Assembly: GCA_033239525.1 (NCBI GenBank)
Contig: BSYO01000035.1
Span: 9,614,627-9,678,626, forward strand
Source: Nepenthes gracilis
Taxonomy: Eukaryota > Streptophyta > Magnoliopsida > Caryophyllales > Nepenthaceae
Reading direction: 5' to 3'
DNA length: 64,000 nt
Part shown: positions 35,770 through 47,849 of the stretch, piece after piece
Numbering within the stretch: position 1 is the stretch's first letter
Layout: each line of letters opens with the position of its first letter
Made by a program: the position numbers and the translations under genes
Notes under the pieces: model-generated
What the model saw: the letters and a program-made list of their open reading frames with translations, nothing else
What the model was told of the DNA's origin: nothing
Database searches by the model: none

Positions 35770-36047
35770 TGTTATGGTAGATCAGACTTTAGAAGGACAT
35801 CTTAGATTATGCTTTGAAGTGTATTATTTGCCAGCAACTTAAGCCAGATCATCAATGACTAACAGGGAAGCTGCAATTCATGGCTATTCTAAGCTAAAAT
35901 GGGAATTCATCTCTATGGACTTTGTATCAAGACTTCTAAGGACAACTTGAAGACATGATTCTATTTAGGTGATTATTGATAGACTGACCAAGTCGATGCA
36001 CTTCTTGATCATGAGGGTCACATTTTTTAGGACTTACTAGCTATACT
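35770..36047 (+). pseudogene. Integrase, first part, of the older chromovirus (split by insertion)
   Basis: The plus strand reads CVICQQL/KPDHQ-like zinc-finger end, then WEFISMDFV and a block resembling VVDRLTKSAHFL (here LLIDRLTKSMHFLIMRVTF). This is the integrase HHCC end and the first part of its catalytic core, with several stops. It breaks exactly at the target duplication ATACT and continues at 44793. Confidence 0.8.
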
Positions 36048-36232
36048 TGTAATATTTCGGATCCCGATTGGATTATTTTAATATTAATTGTGATTTTGGG
36101 TATTTCAGAGATGGTAAAGGTAAATTAAAACATTCTAAAATTTTGAGGAGTGATCGGGATTTTGGGGTGGCGCCCAAGGCGCGCAAGTGCTGTTGTTCGG
36201 AATCCGATTTGGAGATTAAAATTAAAGATTTT

Positions 36233-36321
<89 letters not shown>

Positions 36322-38651
36322 TAAGTAAAAAGGAAAAAGGAAAAAAAAAGAAAGAAAAAGAAAATGGGGAGAAAAGATTCGGGGAGAGAGGGAGAAGAAG
36401 AGAGAGGGGGGGAGAAGGGAAATTAGGGTTGCCGCGCGAAGAAGATGGAGGAGAAGGGAAGAAGCGGTGGCGGCGACGCAGGAAATTGGTGGCGACGGTG
36501 GTCAGCGGTGGTGCGGTGTAGGTTACGGCGGCGTGGGCTGAGGCGATTGTGGGCGCGGTGTGGGTTGGACGAGGAGAGCGACTGTGAGGTTGCGAGAGGT
36601 GCAACGGTGGCCGTGTGACGACGCCGGCGCCAGCTGGGTAGTGTCGAGGAGGCCGACGGCGGCCAGGCGAGCAGCGCGGTGGTGAGCGAAGGCTGCGTCG
36701 TTCGGCAGGTTGCGACAGCGGCAGCGTGAGCCGCGCGAAGAGAGGAGCTGTGCGAGGAGAGGAGCAGCGGGAGAGGATGGCGGCCGGACGAGAGGCAGCG
36801 GCGATGGCGGTGGTCGCTGGAAGGCCGGCAAACGGTGGTTCGCGGCAGCAGCAGCGGCAGTGGCGTGGGAGGAGCTGCGCAGAGGGGAGATGTGCGCGCA
36901 GGGCCGCGCGGAGGAGAGAGAGAGAGGCACGCGGTGGCAGGAGAGAGAAATGCCAAATTTGAGTGCTTCGGGACCTCCTGTCTTAAGATCTGTGGAGTAT
37001 AATGTTAAGGCAAGTATCCTCTAGCCCTATTCTTGGTTTGATTTAATTTTCAATATATTTTGACTAATGTGGGAGATTTTACTAACATGCATGTATTTTT
37101 ATATATCCCTAATTTATCAATTGTGTACATGTATATATATTTTATCAGTTGTGCGGTGGTTTTGTACTGGTATTTATGATTTGGAGGGATTTTGGACACC
37201 CGGATGATATGTATATATGTTTGTATATCCGTATATTATGGAACCATAAACCAGGCCTTGCACTAACCATGCATGCTGCCGGGGGTGGGATCACTACGGG
37301 ACCATGGTGGTCCGAGACCCGAGGGGTCGTTTATGTGATCCGAGGCACGAGACATTTGGTACCGCTTTCGATGGGGAGGCTTAGTCCCGACGGGGACGTA
37401 TTTGATAGGGTACTTCCTTCGGAAGGAAGGTTGAGATATTTGTCGCTGACCTGCCCCACTGTGTATTTAATTGAGAACCATCGTAAGGAATTGACGGAAA
37501 ACTAATATATTCGGGCGTCCTAATATATAATTAAAACTTGAGATTACACCCAAAGCCGCGGGTGGTAAAACATAGTGAGCAAGTTCCTAATCTATGGGAG
37601 ACAGAGTACATGGATGGCCTTGAGCTACTGGCCTAAACCGTAGTCGAGCCTTGAGCTGCTGGCTTAAATCGCAGCCGATATAGCCGTGGTTACCGGACGA
37701 GGGTAACCCTTCCTCAAGTTGGTATCATTGATCTTTGGTTCTCTGATTTCGTGCATGCTTTGTATTTCTGTACGTATTTGTGTGTACTGTGATTTGAGTT
37801 ACGTGGTTTGGCCCATGGATGGGCGATAGGAATGTCTCGTATATACTGATGTGATAAACCCGGAACGTGTTTTGATTTATGTTTTAGTTCCGGCAGTCTT
37901 CTCTTGATTTCTGCATTATGAGTTTTAGATCCGAACGACAGTATGTGTCCCACGCGGATGTGGTGACGGTCGTGATTATGTAATGTGACCTCGGATCATA
38001 TGATATGATATCGTCTACGAGATTTTACCGGATCGTGATTTATATGATTTTGTCCCGGATGGACGAGTTAATACGGACGACGATTTAGTACGAGACATCT
38101 CCTCGATTTTCAGGAATTTCACGGATATGGTGTTTTGTTTTACGTGATTGCTATGCGATATCCCTGTTCCTGATTTATGAGTACTATTTTTATACGATAA
38201 TACTTGTTGAGCTCTAGGCTCACATTTTTATATTTTATCCTTTCAGACTAGTGGCATGGATACGCTTGCAGGAGCTCGAACGTGATCGAGCTCGGATATT
38301 TCTTTTGGTGAGTGGAGAGGTTATATTTGGTATATTTCTAATCTCGAGGATATGGTATGGTTATTATTTATTGCTGGATGATGGCCTTGATCATTGTATA
38401 TAAAATATTAAAGTTATAGTATTATGTGGATGAGTTGTTGTAAATTGGATACCTCCCTTGCGATCATGGTTAGCAGGTCGTGTATTATGTTTGTCCGGAT
38501 TCTTATCCGATGAGATCTTGTGCGGGTTTTATTTATATTGGGTCCTGCATGTGTATGATTGTTACACCCGGGTTGGGTTATTATGGTTGATGGAAATATT
38601 ATTATTGATTTTATTTTTGACCTGCGAATATTGTGTTCCTGGGTCGTGACA
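36048..38651 (+). repeat. 5' LTR of the Tekay/Del-like element
   Basis: It contains a (TAA)n microsatellite, a purine-rich leader and the hairpin motif at 38208-38222. Open frames in the leader are low-complexity by-products, including a poly-Asn/poly-Leu pair over the (TAA)n. Confidence 0.9.
36235..36320. repeat. (TAA)n microsatellite in the 5' LTR
   Basis: About 27 uninterrupted TAA units. The matching site in the 3' LTR has about 17. Confidence 0.95.
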
Positions 38652-38655
38652 GTGG

Positions 38656-38666
38656 TGGTATCAGAG
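38656..38666 (+). other. Primer-binding site, initiator-Met type
   Basis: TGGTATCAGAG lies five bases after the LTR end and matches the canonical plant initiator-Met PBS, which fixes plus orientation. Confidence 0.9.
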
Positions 38667-38899
38667 AAAAGGTCGTAAGGTGAGGTATTTTAAGTCATCT
38701 CGGATAGGAAATTGATTGAATATCTGGCGTCGTAAGTGTAGCCTTTGGTAAAGAATGGAAACTTTGGGTCGTAAATATTTGAATTCGACTCGGGAAGTCG
38801 ATTATTTGGCTGTGTTGAGTCACACGAGCGATGTTATTGGTAATTCGATTTAGCAGCTAGATGAGGATTTGGTTGCTATATGAGGGTTGGTCGTTTAGG

Positions 38900-41000
38900 G
38901 GCAAGATGCAGCGTCTTTCGAATTATTAGGCATGAGCCAGTTTGAAAAAAATTTTGGGATATTTGATCCAATTAAGGGTTAAATTGAGCTTCAGAAAGTG
39001 GATGACGTGTTTGAGATTTTTGATAGTTCAGATGAAGCTCGATCTTTTGTCCATGAGTTGGAGAGTGAGGTAAGCTAGCGATGGGCTTCTTGGTGCCGTA
39101 TTCCACTTTTTATGATGTTTGGTGGAGGTAATTTTTGGAAATTACTCTCCGTTTGGCATTCGGGATAGTAAGGAAGGTGGATTTAGTTGATGAAAGTACG
39201 AAAATAAGTCTGTTGCCTTTGAGCTTATATGTAAATGTTCTATGCGTTTCTAATTTCAAAAATAAGCTTTGAGGATGTTTACCCGTGATGGGTAAACCTT
39301 TGATCTGTTAAGTTTGTAGATTGTGATGTCCGATCTGGGTTTGTAGATATCAATGATTGGTTGATCTAATTTTATTTGATGAACCGGACTTTAATGTGAT
39401 ATTGGGGGTGATTTGGTTGGCAAGTCACCACATTAGTGTAAACGATTTCAGTAAGAATATTCTGATTTACAATTTGGGCTGTGAATTTTGAATATGAGGA
39501 AGAGTTGATCGATAGGTGATGAAATTGATATCATTGTGTCTACAAGTTAATTGATGAAAATTTGTGCCGAGTTTATTTGGCATATGTGGCCACATCTGGG
39601 AGTCATTGTGTGATCATAAAACGAATTCTGATTGTATGGTAATTCGAGGCTATTTCTTAGATGAGAAGATTAGCCTGAATTGTCTTTTAGTCGGTAGTTG
39701 AGGTTGTTGCCGAGGTTGTATCAGGAGTGACATCGATTTCGAGGACCTTGTATAGAGTTAAATGAGGCATTGGTCGAGTGCCTTGCCGCGGAGTGTTAAA
39801 TGTTTTTGGGATAAGCATGATGAATCTATGAGGTTATTTATGAATTATTGAAATTTAATTCGTTTGGGAAATGAATTATTTGATAAGCGAATGTTAGGAA
39901 TTGGTAGGTGATTTGTTTGATCAATGGTTAGTACTCGATGTTTTCTAAATCGATCTACACTTGGAGTATTGTCAATTAGGAATATCGGGAGATTATACCT
40001 GAGGTTGCCTTCAAGATAAAGGCACGGCTGTTGTGGGCTTCGGTGATGTTTTTGGGTTTGTGATTTTGTTGGCATCTTTTGTAGGTCTTATGAATCTTAT
40101 GATCTTTCGGTCATATTTTGGTCTATTTATGATGGCTTCATTAATGAGATTTTGATTTGTTCGAGGAATTTATGTGGGGTACGAGGTCTGTCTGAGGACT
40201 GTGTCATTGCTGCGAAAGGGTAGTTTGTGGTTTGCCCAATTGAGAAAATACGAGTTTGGTTGAAAGTACTGTTATTTTGGGCATATTGTTTCTTCGATGG
40301 CATGCTTATATATTTGCAAAAGTTTGAGGCGATGGCCGGTTGAGGAAGGACCATCGTTTGTTGCGAAGATGTGCGATTTCTTAGATCTAGTTGAATTTAT
40401 TAAGCGATTTGATGATGATTCCTTGAGAATTGTAGCGTTCGTGGGATGTTTGGCTTTAAAACGATCGGTGTTTATTGGAACAGAAATTGTAATGAGAGCT
40501 TTCTAGAAATGAATGGCAGATTACCAACAATGTCAATTTGGTCGATCCCGGATGGATCAAGTTAATCTGTGGTAGGTTGTGATGCTCCTGAGGAAGATTT
40601 GAGATTGTGTTCGATATAGCATTTTCGGGTGATTGCCTATGGGTTACGACGGTTGAATGTTTTTGATCAAAAATTACTCCATTTATGGCTTGGAGTTAGC
40701 AGTGAGGTATTTGCTTTGAGGATTTAGAAATGTTATGTGTATGAAGACAATTGTTGTTTAATTTGATTATAAAGGTTTGAGAAAATCATTTCTAAAAATA
40801 AGAATATTATTGACAATGTTTTGGATTGAAAGTTTTCGGATTTGTTATGTATATTTTCATAAGAAAAAGCAAAAGTATGTGGGTCCGTAGCCCTCAGTGG
40901 CAAGATTTGATTTGGATTATTAGGCAAAGAATCTGATTTGAAATTCGGTTTGAGGACGTTGATTATGTGGAGGTTTTGTTGAGTCTTGTGATTTTGAAAA
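38900..41000 (+). pseudogene. Decayed gag-pol of the Tekay/Del-like element
   Basis: Traces appear in the correct order on the plus strand. The protease flap block is at about 39379-39490 (FNVILGVIWLASHHISVND). RT traces are at about 39730-40340, including a primer-grip-like remnant and a late 'FEK..VWLK' block. RNase H is at about 40630-40930 (VIAYGLRRLNVFDQK). All frames carry many stops, mostly of the kind made by C-to-T change, and no catalytic motif is intact. Integrase is not recognisable in 41000-42200, although short 'LIKVKF' words near the end recall the chromodomain region. The element must depend on proteins from elsewhere. Confidence 0.7.
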
Positions 41001-42215
41001 AGTGGCGGCTTCGATTGGATCCGTCTGAAATCTCTCGGAGTAGAAGGAGATTTTGTTGATGAAGGAGTAGGTAAGTGGTTCCATTCTCAGCCTATGCGTA
41101 TGCTGTTCAGGATCAGAGTTGCGTTAAGAGTTTGTGCTGCAATATCTTCTGTCTTTATTTGAGCGGAGAAGTTGTAGAGTTATCGGTGAATAATTTCTAC
41201 TAGGATTGGGCTCCGAAGCAAGCTCCTATCTACGAAAGATGCTTTTGTGAAGATCAAAAGTGAAGATCCTTTTGTTCGAGCTGTCATGAAGCTGGACGCA
41301 ATCAAGCAGAGGTTCGATTGTCGGATGGACGCTCAGGGAGCAGTTGAGGTTGTCAGCAGCTATTATGGAGTTGAAGTGGTCTAAGTTTATAAGGAACATC
41401 GAAGATTCTTCATCGGCAAAGTGGCGAGTTGATCATGCGTTTTGTGTCTAAAGGTAGAAGCCAAGAGGAAGAAGCCTTTGAGATTTTGTTTTGGTTTGCG
41501 TTGGACAGCGAGGAATTTGATGGCATCTTGGATGATGATGGATAAGTTGATGAAGTCAATTCTTTGCTTGCTGATCAAAAAGTCATTTTTGAGTTTGCTC
41601 GTCGACATATTATCGAGATGAGAAAATTGCACGATATTCCAGTTTTGAAGCCCTTGATTGCGATTGGAAGATATATTCTTGCGATTGGAAGTAGATGATT
41701 GATCGAGTTACGGCAGTGGAAGCTTGTAGATTCATAGCTATCGGTTACAAGAATTGATTCGAGAATTCAAGCATGAGATCATATTTGTAGCCTGAGTGGA
41801 TGATGGAGAAGAGTGGCTAGATATTTCTAACAGCGTCATGAAGAGAAGAATTTCAAGTTTCGAGGGCAAATGGTGGATTGAGTTTGAGGTTCGATAGACC
41901 TTTTGAGGTGTTGCAACAAATTGGAGAGGTGGCCAAGAGATTGGCATTGTCCAGAGTTTCGCAGATCGTGATGATGTGTTTTGTATATGTATGTTGAGAG
42001 AAATATGGGTTGATTATTGGCATGTGATCAAGTGTGAATTGTAGCTGATTTTGAGAAGCTATTTTATGTTGAGATTTTGATTCCGATATTGGGATATAAA
42101 GATCAGAGTTGATGATCAGATTTTTGGAGAAATCTTTTGATCAAGGTTAAGTTCGGAAGAATTGTTCTTATTTGTTCAAGAATTGATATGCGTAAATTTT
42201 GAGGACGAAATTTTT

Positions 42216-42227
42216 ATGAGGGAAGAG
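42216..42227 (+). other. Polypurine tract
   Basis: ATGAGGGAAGAG directly precedes the 3' LTR. The preceding 'ttgaggacgaaat' is the usual end of chromovirus pol. Confidence 0.8.
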
Positions 42228-42408
42228 TGTAATATTTCGGATCCCGATTAGATTATTTTAATATTAATTGTGATTTTGGGTCTTTCGGAGGTGGTAAAAG
42301 TAAATTAAAACATTCTAAAATTTTGAGGAGTGATCGAGATTTTGGGATGGCGCCGAGGCGCGCCTCTATTGTTCGGAATCCGATTTGAAATTTAAAATTA
42401 AAGATTTT

Positions 42409-42467
<59 letters not shown>

Positions 42468-44792
42468 TAAATAAAAAGGAAAAAGGAAAAAAAAAGAAAG
42501 AAAAAGAAAATGGGGGAGAAAAGAGTCGGGGAGAGAGGGAGAAGAAGAGAGAGGGGGGAGAAGGGAAATTAGGGTTGCCGCGCGAAGAAGATGGAGGAGA
42601 AGGGAAGAAGCGGCGGCGGTGACGCAGGAAATCGGTTGCGACGGTGGTCACCGGTGGTGCGGTGTAGGTTGCGGCGGCGTGGGCTGAGGCGATTGTGGTC
42701 GCCGTGTGGGTTGGACGAGGAGAGCGACGGTGAGGTTGAGGGAGGTGCAGCGGTGGCCGTGTGACGGCGCCGACGCCGGCTGGGTAGTGCCGAGGAGGCC
42801 GACGACGGCCAGGGGAGTGGCGCGGTGGTGAGCGAAGGCTACGTCGTTCGGCAGGTTGCGACAGCGGCAGCGTGAGCCGCGCGAAGAGAGGAGCTGTGCG
42901 AGGAGAGGAGCCGCGGGAGAGGATGGCGGCGGACTAGAGGCAGCAGCGATGGCGGTGGTCGCTGGAAGGCCGGCGAACGGTGGTTCGCGGTAGCAGCAAC
43001 GACAGTGGCGTGGGAGGAGCTGCGCAGAGGGGAGATGCGCGCGCAGGGCCGCGCGGAGGAGAGAGAGAGAGGCACGCGGTGGAAGGAGAGAGAAATGCCA
43101 GATTCGAGTGCTTCGGGACCTCCTTTCTTCAGATCTGTGGAGTATAATGTTAAGGCAAGTATCCTCTAACCCTATTCTTGGTTTGATTTAATTTTCGATA
43201 TATTTTGACTACTATGGGAGATTTTACTAACATGCATGTATTTTTATATATCTTTAATTTATCAATTGTGTACATGCATGTATATTTTATCGGTTGTGCG
43301 GTGGTTTTGTACTGGTATTTATGATTTGGAGGATTCTGGACACCCGGACAATATATATGTATGTTTGTATATCCGTATATTGTGGAACCATGAACGAGTC
43401 CTTGCACTAACCATGCATGCTGCCGGGGGTGGGATCACTACGGGACCATGGTGTCCGAGATCCGAGGGGTTGTTTATGTGATCCGAGGCACGAGATATTT
43501 GGTACCGCTTCCGACGGGGAGGCTTAGTCCTGACGGGACGTATTTGATAGGCTACTTCCGCCGGAAGGAAGGTTGAGATATTTGTAGCTGACCTACCCTA
43601 CTGTGTATTTAATTGAGAACCATCGTAAAGAATTGACGGAAAACTAATATTTTCGGACGTCCCAATATATAACTAAAACTTGAGATTGCACCCAAAGCCG
43701 TGGGTGGTAAAACATAGTGAGCAAGTTCCTAATCTATAGAAGACAGAGTATATGGATGGCCTTGAGCTACTGGCCTAAACCGTAGCCGAGCCTTGAGCTG
43801 CTGGCTTAAATCGCAGCCAATATAGCCGTGGTTACCAGACGAGGGTAACCCTTCCTCAAGTTGGTATCATTGATCTTTGGTTCTCCGATTTCGTGCATGC
43901 TTTGTATTTCTGTACGTATTTGTGTGTACTGTGATTTGAGTTACGTGGTTTGGCCCATGGATGGGCGATAGGAATGTCTCGTACGTACTGATGTGATAAA
44001 CTCAGATCGTGTTTTGATGTATGTTTTAGTTCCGGCGGTCTTCTCTTGATTTTTGCATTATGAGTCTTAGATCCGGACGACAGTATGTGTCCCACGCGGA
44101 TGTAGTGACGGTCGCGATTATGTAATGTGACCTCAGATCATATGATATGATATCGTCTACGAGATTTTACCGGATCGTGATTTATATGATTTTGTCCCGA
44201 AGGGACGAGTTAATACGGACGACGATTTAGTACGAGACATCTCCTCGATTTTCAGGGATTTCATAGATATGGTGTTTTGTTTTACGTGATTGCTATGCGA
44301 TATCCCTGTTCCTGATTTATGAGTACTGTTTTTATACGATAATACTTGCTGAGCTCTAGGCTCACGTTTTCATATTTTATCCTTTCAGACTAGTGGCATG
44401 GATACGTTTGCAGGAGCTCGGACGTGATCGGGCTCAGATATTTCTTTTGGTGAGTGGAAAGGTTATATTTGGTATATTTCTGATCTCGAGAATATGGTAT
44501 GGTTATTATTTAAGGTTGGATGATGGCCTTGATCATTGTATGTAAAATATTAAAGTTATAGTATTATGTGGATGAGTTGTTGTAAATTGTATACATCCAT
44601 TGGATCATGGTTAGCAGGTCGTGTATTATGTTTGTCCGAATTCTTATCCGATGATATCTTGTGCGGATTTTATTTATATTGGGTCCTACATGTGTATGAT
44701 TGTCACACCCGGGTTGGGTTATTATGGTTGATGAAAATATTATTATTGATTTTATTTTTGATCTGCGAATATTGTGTTTTTGGGTCGTGACA
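42228..44792 (+). repeat. 3' LTR of the Tekay/Del-like element
   Basis: It matches the 5' LTR along its length; a shorter (TAA)n explains most of the 39-bp size difference. The hairpin motif is at 44350-44364. Confidence 0.9.
42415..42467. repeat. (TAA)n microsatellite in the 3' LTR
   Basis: About 17 TAA units at the same LTR position as the longer array at 36235. Confidence 0.95.
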
Positions 44793-45718
44793 ATACTATA
44801 CATTGAGGAAATTATGAGATTATATAGGATATCAATCACAATTGAATAGGGCAAAGGTCCATTGTTCGTATTGCTGTTTTGGAGGAGTTTACACCAACAG
44901 CTTGGGATGCACTTGGGGTTTAGCACAACAGTGCATTCAAAAAACTAATGGGTAGTTCAGGAGGATAATACAAGCCTAAGAGGACATGTAGATATCAATG
45001 CTAAACATTAGAGGTAGTTAGGATTCATATCTATCATTAGCTAAATTTGCTTATAAGAATGGCCACTTGGCGGGTATGGCTCTATTTAAGGTATTTTATA
45101 GGAGAAAGTACAAGTCATCGGTTAGTGTCGAAAATATCAAAGATTAGAGGATTATGAGACCTAGCATCAAGTAGAAGACTATAGAAAAGATCAACTTGAT
45201 TGAAAATCATCTATAGACAATTTAGAGCAGGTTAAAGAGTTATATCAATTAGAGATGATACGACATATAGTTCAATGTTAGATATGCGGCGGTTTTGAAA
45301 GTTTTCTCATGGAAAGGTGCTATGTGATTTGGATTGATGGGGAATTTTTAACCATGCTTTACAAAACCTTTCAAGATCCTAGAGTGAATTGATGAGGTAA
45401 CTTACAAATTCATGTTACCACTTAATTTATTGATAGTACACAACGTGTTCCACAACTATATGCAGTGGAAATATATACATGACCTATCTCATGTGATCAA
45501 TTATTCACCATTGCAAGATTGCATGGACTAATTATTTGAGGAGCAGCCAGTTTAGGTATTGGATCCCAAGGAAAAAATCCTTTGTTGCAAAGTCATTTCG
45601 ATGGTGAAGGTTTTGCGAAGGCATCAAAACAAGAGCAAGACAACATAGGAATTAGAGGAGGACATGAAAGAGAAGCACCTTATATATTTCGAGGATAAAA
45701 TTCCTTAAGGAGGAGGAT
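44793..45718 (+). pseudogene. Integrase, second part, and C-terminal domain of the older chromovirus
   Basis: After the ATACT duplication the catalytic core resumes (FWRSLHQQLGMHLGFSTTVH), then LAKFAYKNGHLAGMALF, and the GPY/F-like part. The end reads VHNVFHNYMQWKYIHDLSHV, VLRRHQNKSKTTWELEED with stops, and YFEDKIP, the usual chromovirus pol end with a chromodomain-like segment. A purine tract (AAGGAGGAGGAT) follows and leads into the 3' LTR at 45719. Several stops make it non-functional. Confidence 0.8.
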
Positions 45719-46000
45719 TATAACACCTTAATATTTTAATTTGGTTAATTTGGATTCATGACTAGTAGAGGTCATTCTTTTAAAAAAAACAAAATAAAAG
45801 TAAAGATGAAATCTTTTAGAGTTAATAATTTGTATGCAATCTTAGACTAATTTTACGAATAGTATGGACAAGTTGGATTCGTGAAACTTTCAGAAGAGCA
45901 TTTTGATAATTTTTATCAGTAGAGTATTTTTTTTTTTTTGGTAAGTAAGTGTGTATTTTGGATTAATGGGAGAAAAATTTACAAAATATTATGTTATAAC

Positions 46001-46018
46001 TCCAAGTTTTGACTTGGA
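46001..46018. other. LINE 3'-tail hairpin
   Basis: TCCAAGT-TTTG-ACTTGGA is a perfect 7-bp stem with a 4-base loop, about 70 bp from the poly(A) tail. Counterparts are at 29967-29988, 50793-50815 and 55897-55916. Confidence 0.75.
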
Positions 46019-47525
46019 ATTGTAAAAGTTAGGGCATACTTGAATATGTGAGTTTCAAAACCTAAGAGGAACTATCTAAAAAACAAGCACCGTCGTTATC
46101 AAGAACAAAAGCAAAAAAGTAACACCCGAGAAGACCGGAGCAACCACCCGATCAAGCGCCTAACTACAACAAACCGGAAAAGGTAATGCCACAAAACCTG
46201 TAGACAATCATAGAAGCCACCTTGCGATTATCAGCAGCAATCAGCAAAGGGGTAGCACCAGAATATATTTGTCATCATCACCAGAAGCACTGCAGGCGAG
46301 ATGTAGAATTACATAGATACATACAGCAAACAGAGCAACACATAGCACGTAGCAGATTAAGCACCTAGTCTTGCGGCTGACCTTCGGAATTTTCGAGGTG
46401 TATTGCATTAACTTCCAGCGGGCCTCATACATTCAAATCGAATCTTTGAACCTTGGGCATGCCAACAGCAGCCCAAAAAATGAATGAATTGAGCCAGACG
46501 CGGGCCCCCACATATGCATCAGCACATTGCAACCAGGCCCTATTTGAGAGAAGATCAGAGCATTCAAAGCGGCATCTTTATTTGTTTCATTGCATCCGCA
46601 TCAGTCAAGCCGCATAACTCGAATCATTTTTCCGACCCGGCCATCCTTGACTTAGACCACCATCATTGGGAAAGTGAGAAATCTTGTGGAATGAGGCGCA
46701 TAATCAGCACACGTCCACCTCAAAATAGCAGCGGTGAGAGAGAGCTTTTGGCTCAGATTCCAAACCCCCACCAACAAGGAGAACATCCCAATTTTAAGAG
46801 AGAGACATTCTTCATCATCCCAAGCATTCTTTATTTTTTTTAAACCAACTAATATTGAATTAAAAATCAAAAGATGTACGTACCCCATTCAGCGAGACCA
46901 AGAACCGCCCCAAGATTTCAAAGCCCCCAACCAACAAATGGCTTGAACTAAATACCTTCGTGTTTAATCCTCCAGCCACGACTTGATAGAATAAACATGC
47001 CATCGATAGTGATATTGTCACAAAAATGCCCGATCCATCAAGGCATCCAAACCCATTCAAACCATACATCATGATCAAAATTCTTTGAGGACATCTTCAC
47101 ACACATGGAAAATGCGTGGCATCACAAAACCAGACTTTGAATTCCACTCACAAACCATCACAGCAAAAGCCCGGAATAGCTTCCTGCACTTCACACTCAC
47201 CTCACTAAATTGAAATCCAACTAGGACTTCACAGCAAGGCAATCTCAATCCAGCAAATCAACAACCCCCAACCCAATGCAATCCAACCCAAGGACCCCAA
47301 AAGCATATCAACCAACATGTACACCAACCACAGATTCAACCAGGAATGCCCACCCACATCAACCGAAGTTTTTTTTTTTTGGGGGGGGGGAGGGAAGTTG
47401 AAGACCAACATCAAAGGGGGAACACAAGAAAGGAAGGCGCCACTGACCAATAGCGCCAATAGCAACCAAAACAAAGACATCCGAGGGGCAAGGCATCAAC
47501 TGATACAAACATGACAACGCCCAAG

Positions 47526-47592
47526 ATATATATATATATATAAATATATATATATGAATATATATTTATATATATATGTATATATATATAAG
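47526..47592. repeat. (AT)n microsatellite
   Basis: About 65 bases of AT/TATA repeats interrupted by a few A and G, inside the LINE. Confidence 0.95.
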
Positions 47593-47849
47593 TTTTATTT
47601 TTTTTATAAACCCCAACGCATCCGAAACGGCCTAGAGTCATCCCTATCAGACACCGAGCAAGTCAAAAGTTTAAGCCTCACACCATTGATCACCATATCA
47701 GAGAGATGGGAAAAGTCTTGGGGAGGAGATTGTTGGAATATTCGTTGATTAACTTCCATATGAAGTAGACAAAAAGATAAACGCTTAGATACAGCACTGA
47801 AGACTTTTCCCTTTCCACAAAGAAGAGGCCCAAAGAATATTTTGATACC

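Larger units (their letters stand above)
36048..44792 (+). mobile_element. Complete Tekay/Del-like LTR element with decayed interior
   Basis: LTRs 36048-38651 (2604 bp) and 42228-44792 (2565 bp) both start TGTAATATTTCGG and end GGGTCGTGACA. The target duplication ATACT is at 36043-36047 and 44793-44797. The PBS TGGTATCAGAG follows the left LTR; the polypurine tract ATGAGGGAAGAG precedes the right LTR. The 3.6-kb interior holds only heavily mutated protease, RT and RNase H traces. It sits inside an integrase gene of an older element. By eye the LTRs are clearly better preserved relative to each other than the interior is relative to a functional pol. Confidence 0.9.

Noticed and set aside
36150..36604. 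Poly-Asn and poly-Leu proteins
   Set aside because: Translations of the (TAA)n microsatellite and LTR leader; the same artefact appears at 42253.
36423..37024. Ala/Arg/Ser-rich ORFs up to 177 codons in GC-rich sequence
   Set aside because: They lie inside the LTR leader and recur with different breaks in the second LTR; the GC-rich composition explains the open frames.
38656..38666. tRNA gene fragment
   Set aside because: Only the 11-base complement of a tRNA 3' end is present; it is a retrotransposon primer-binding site.
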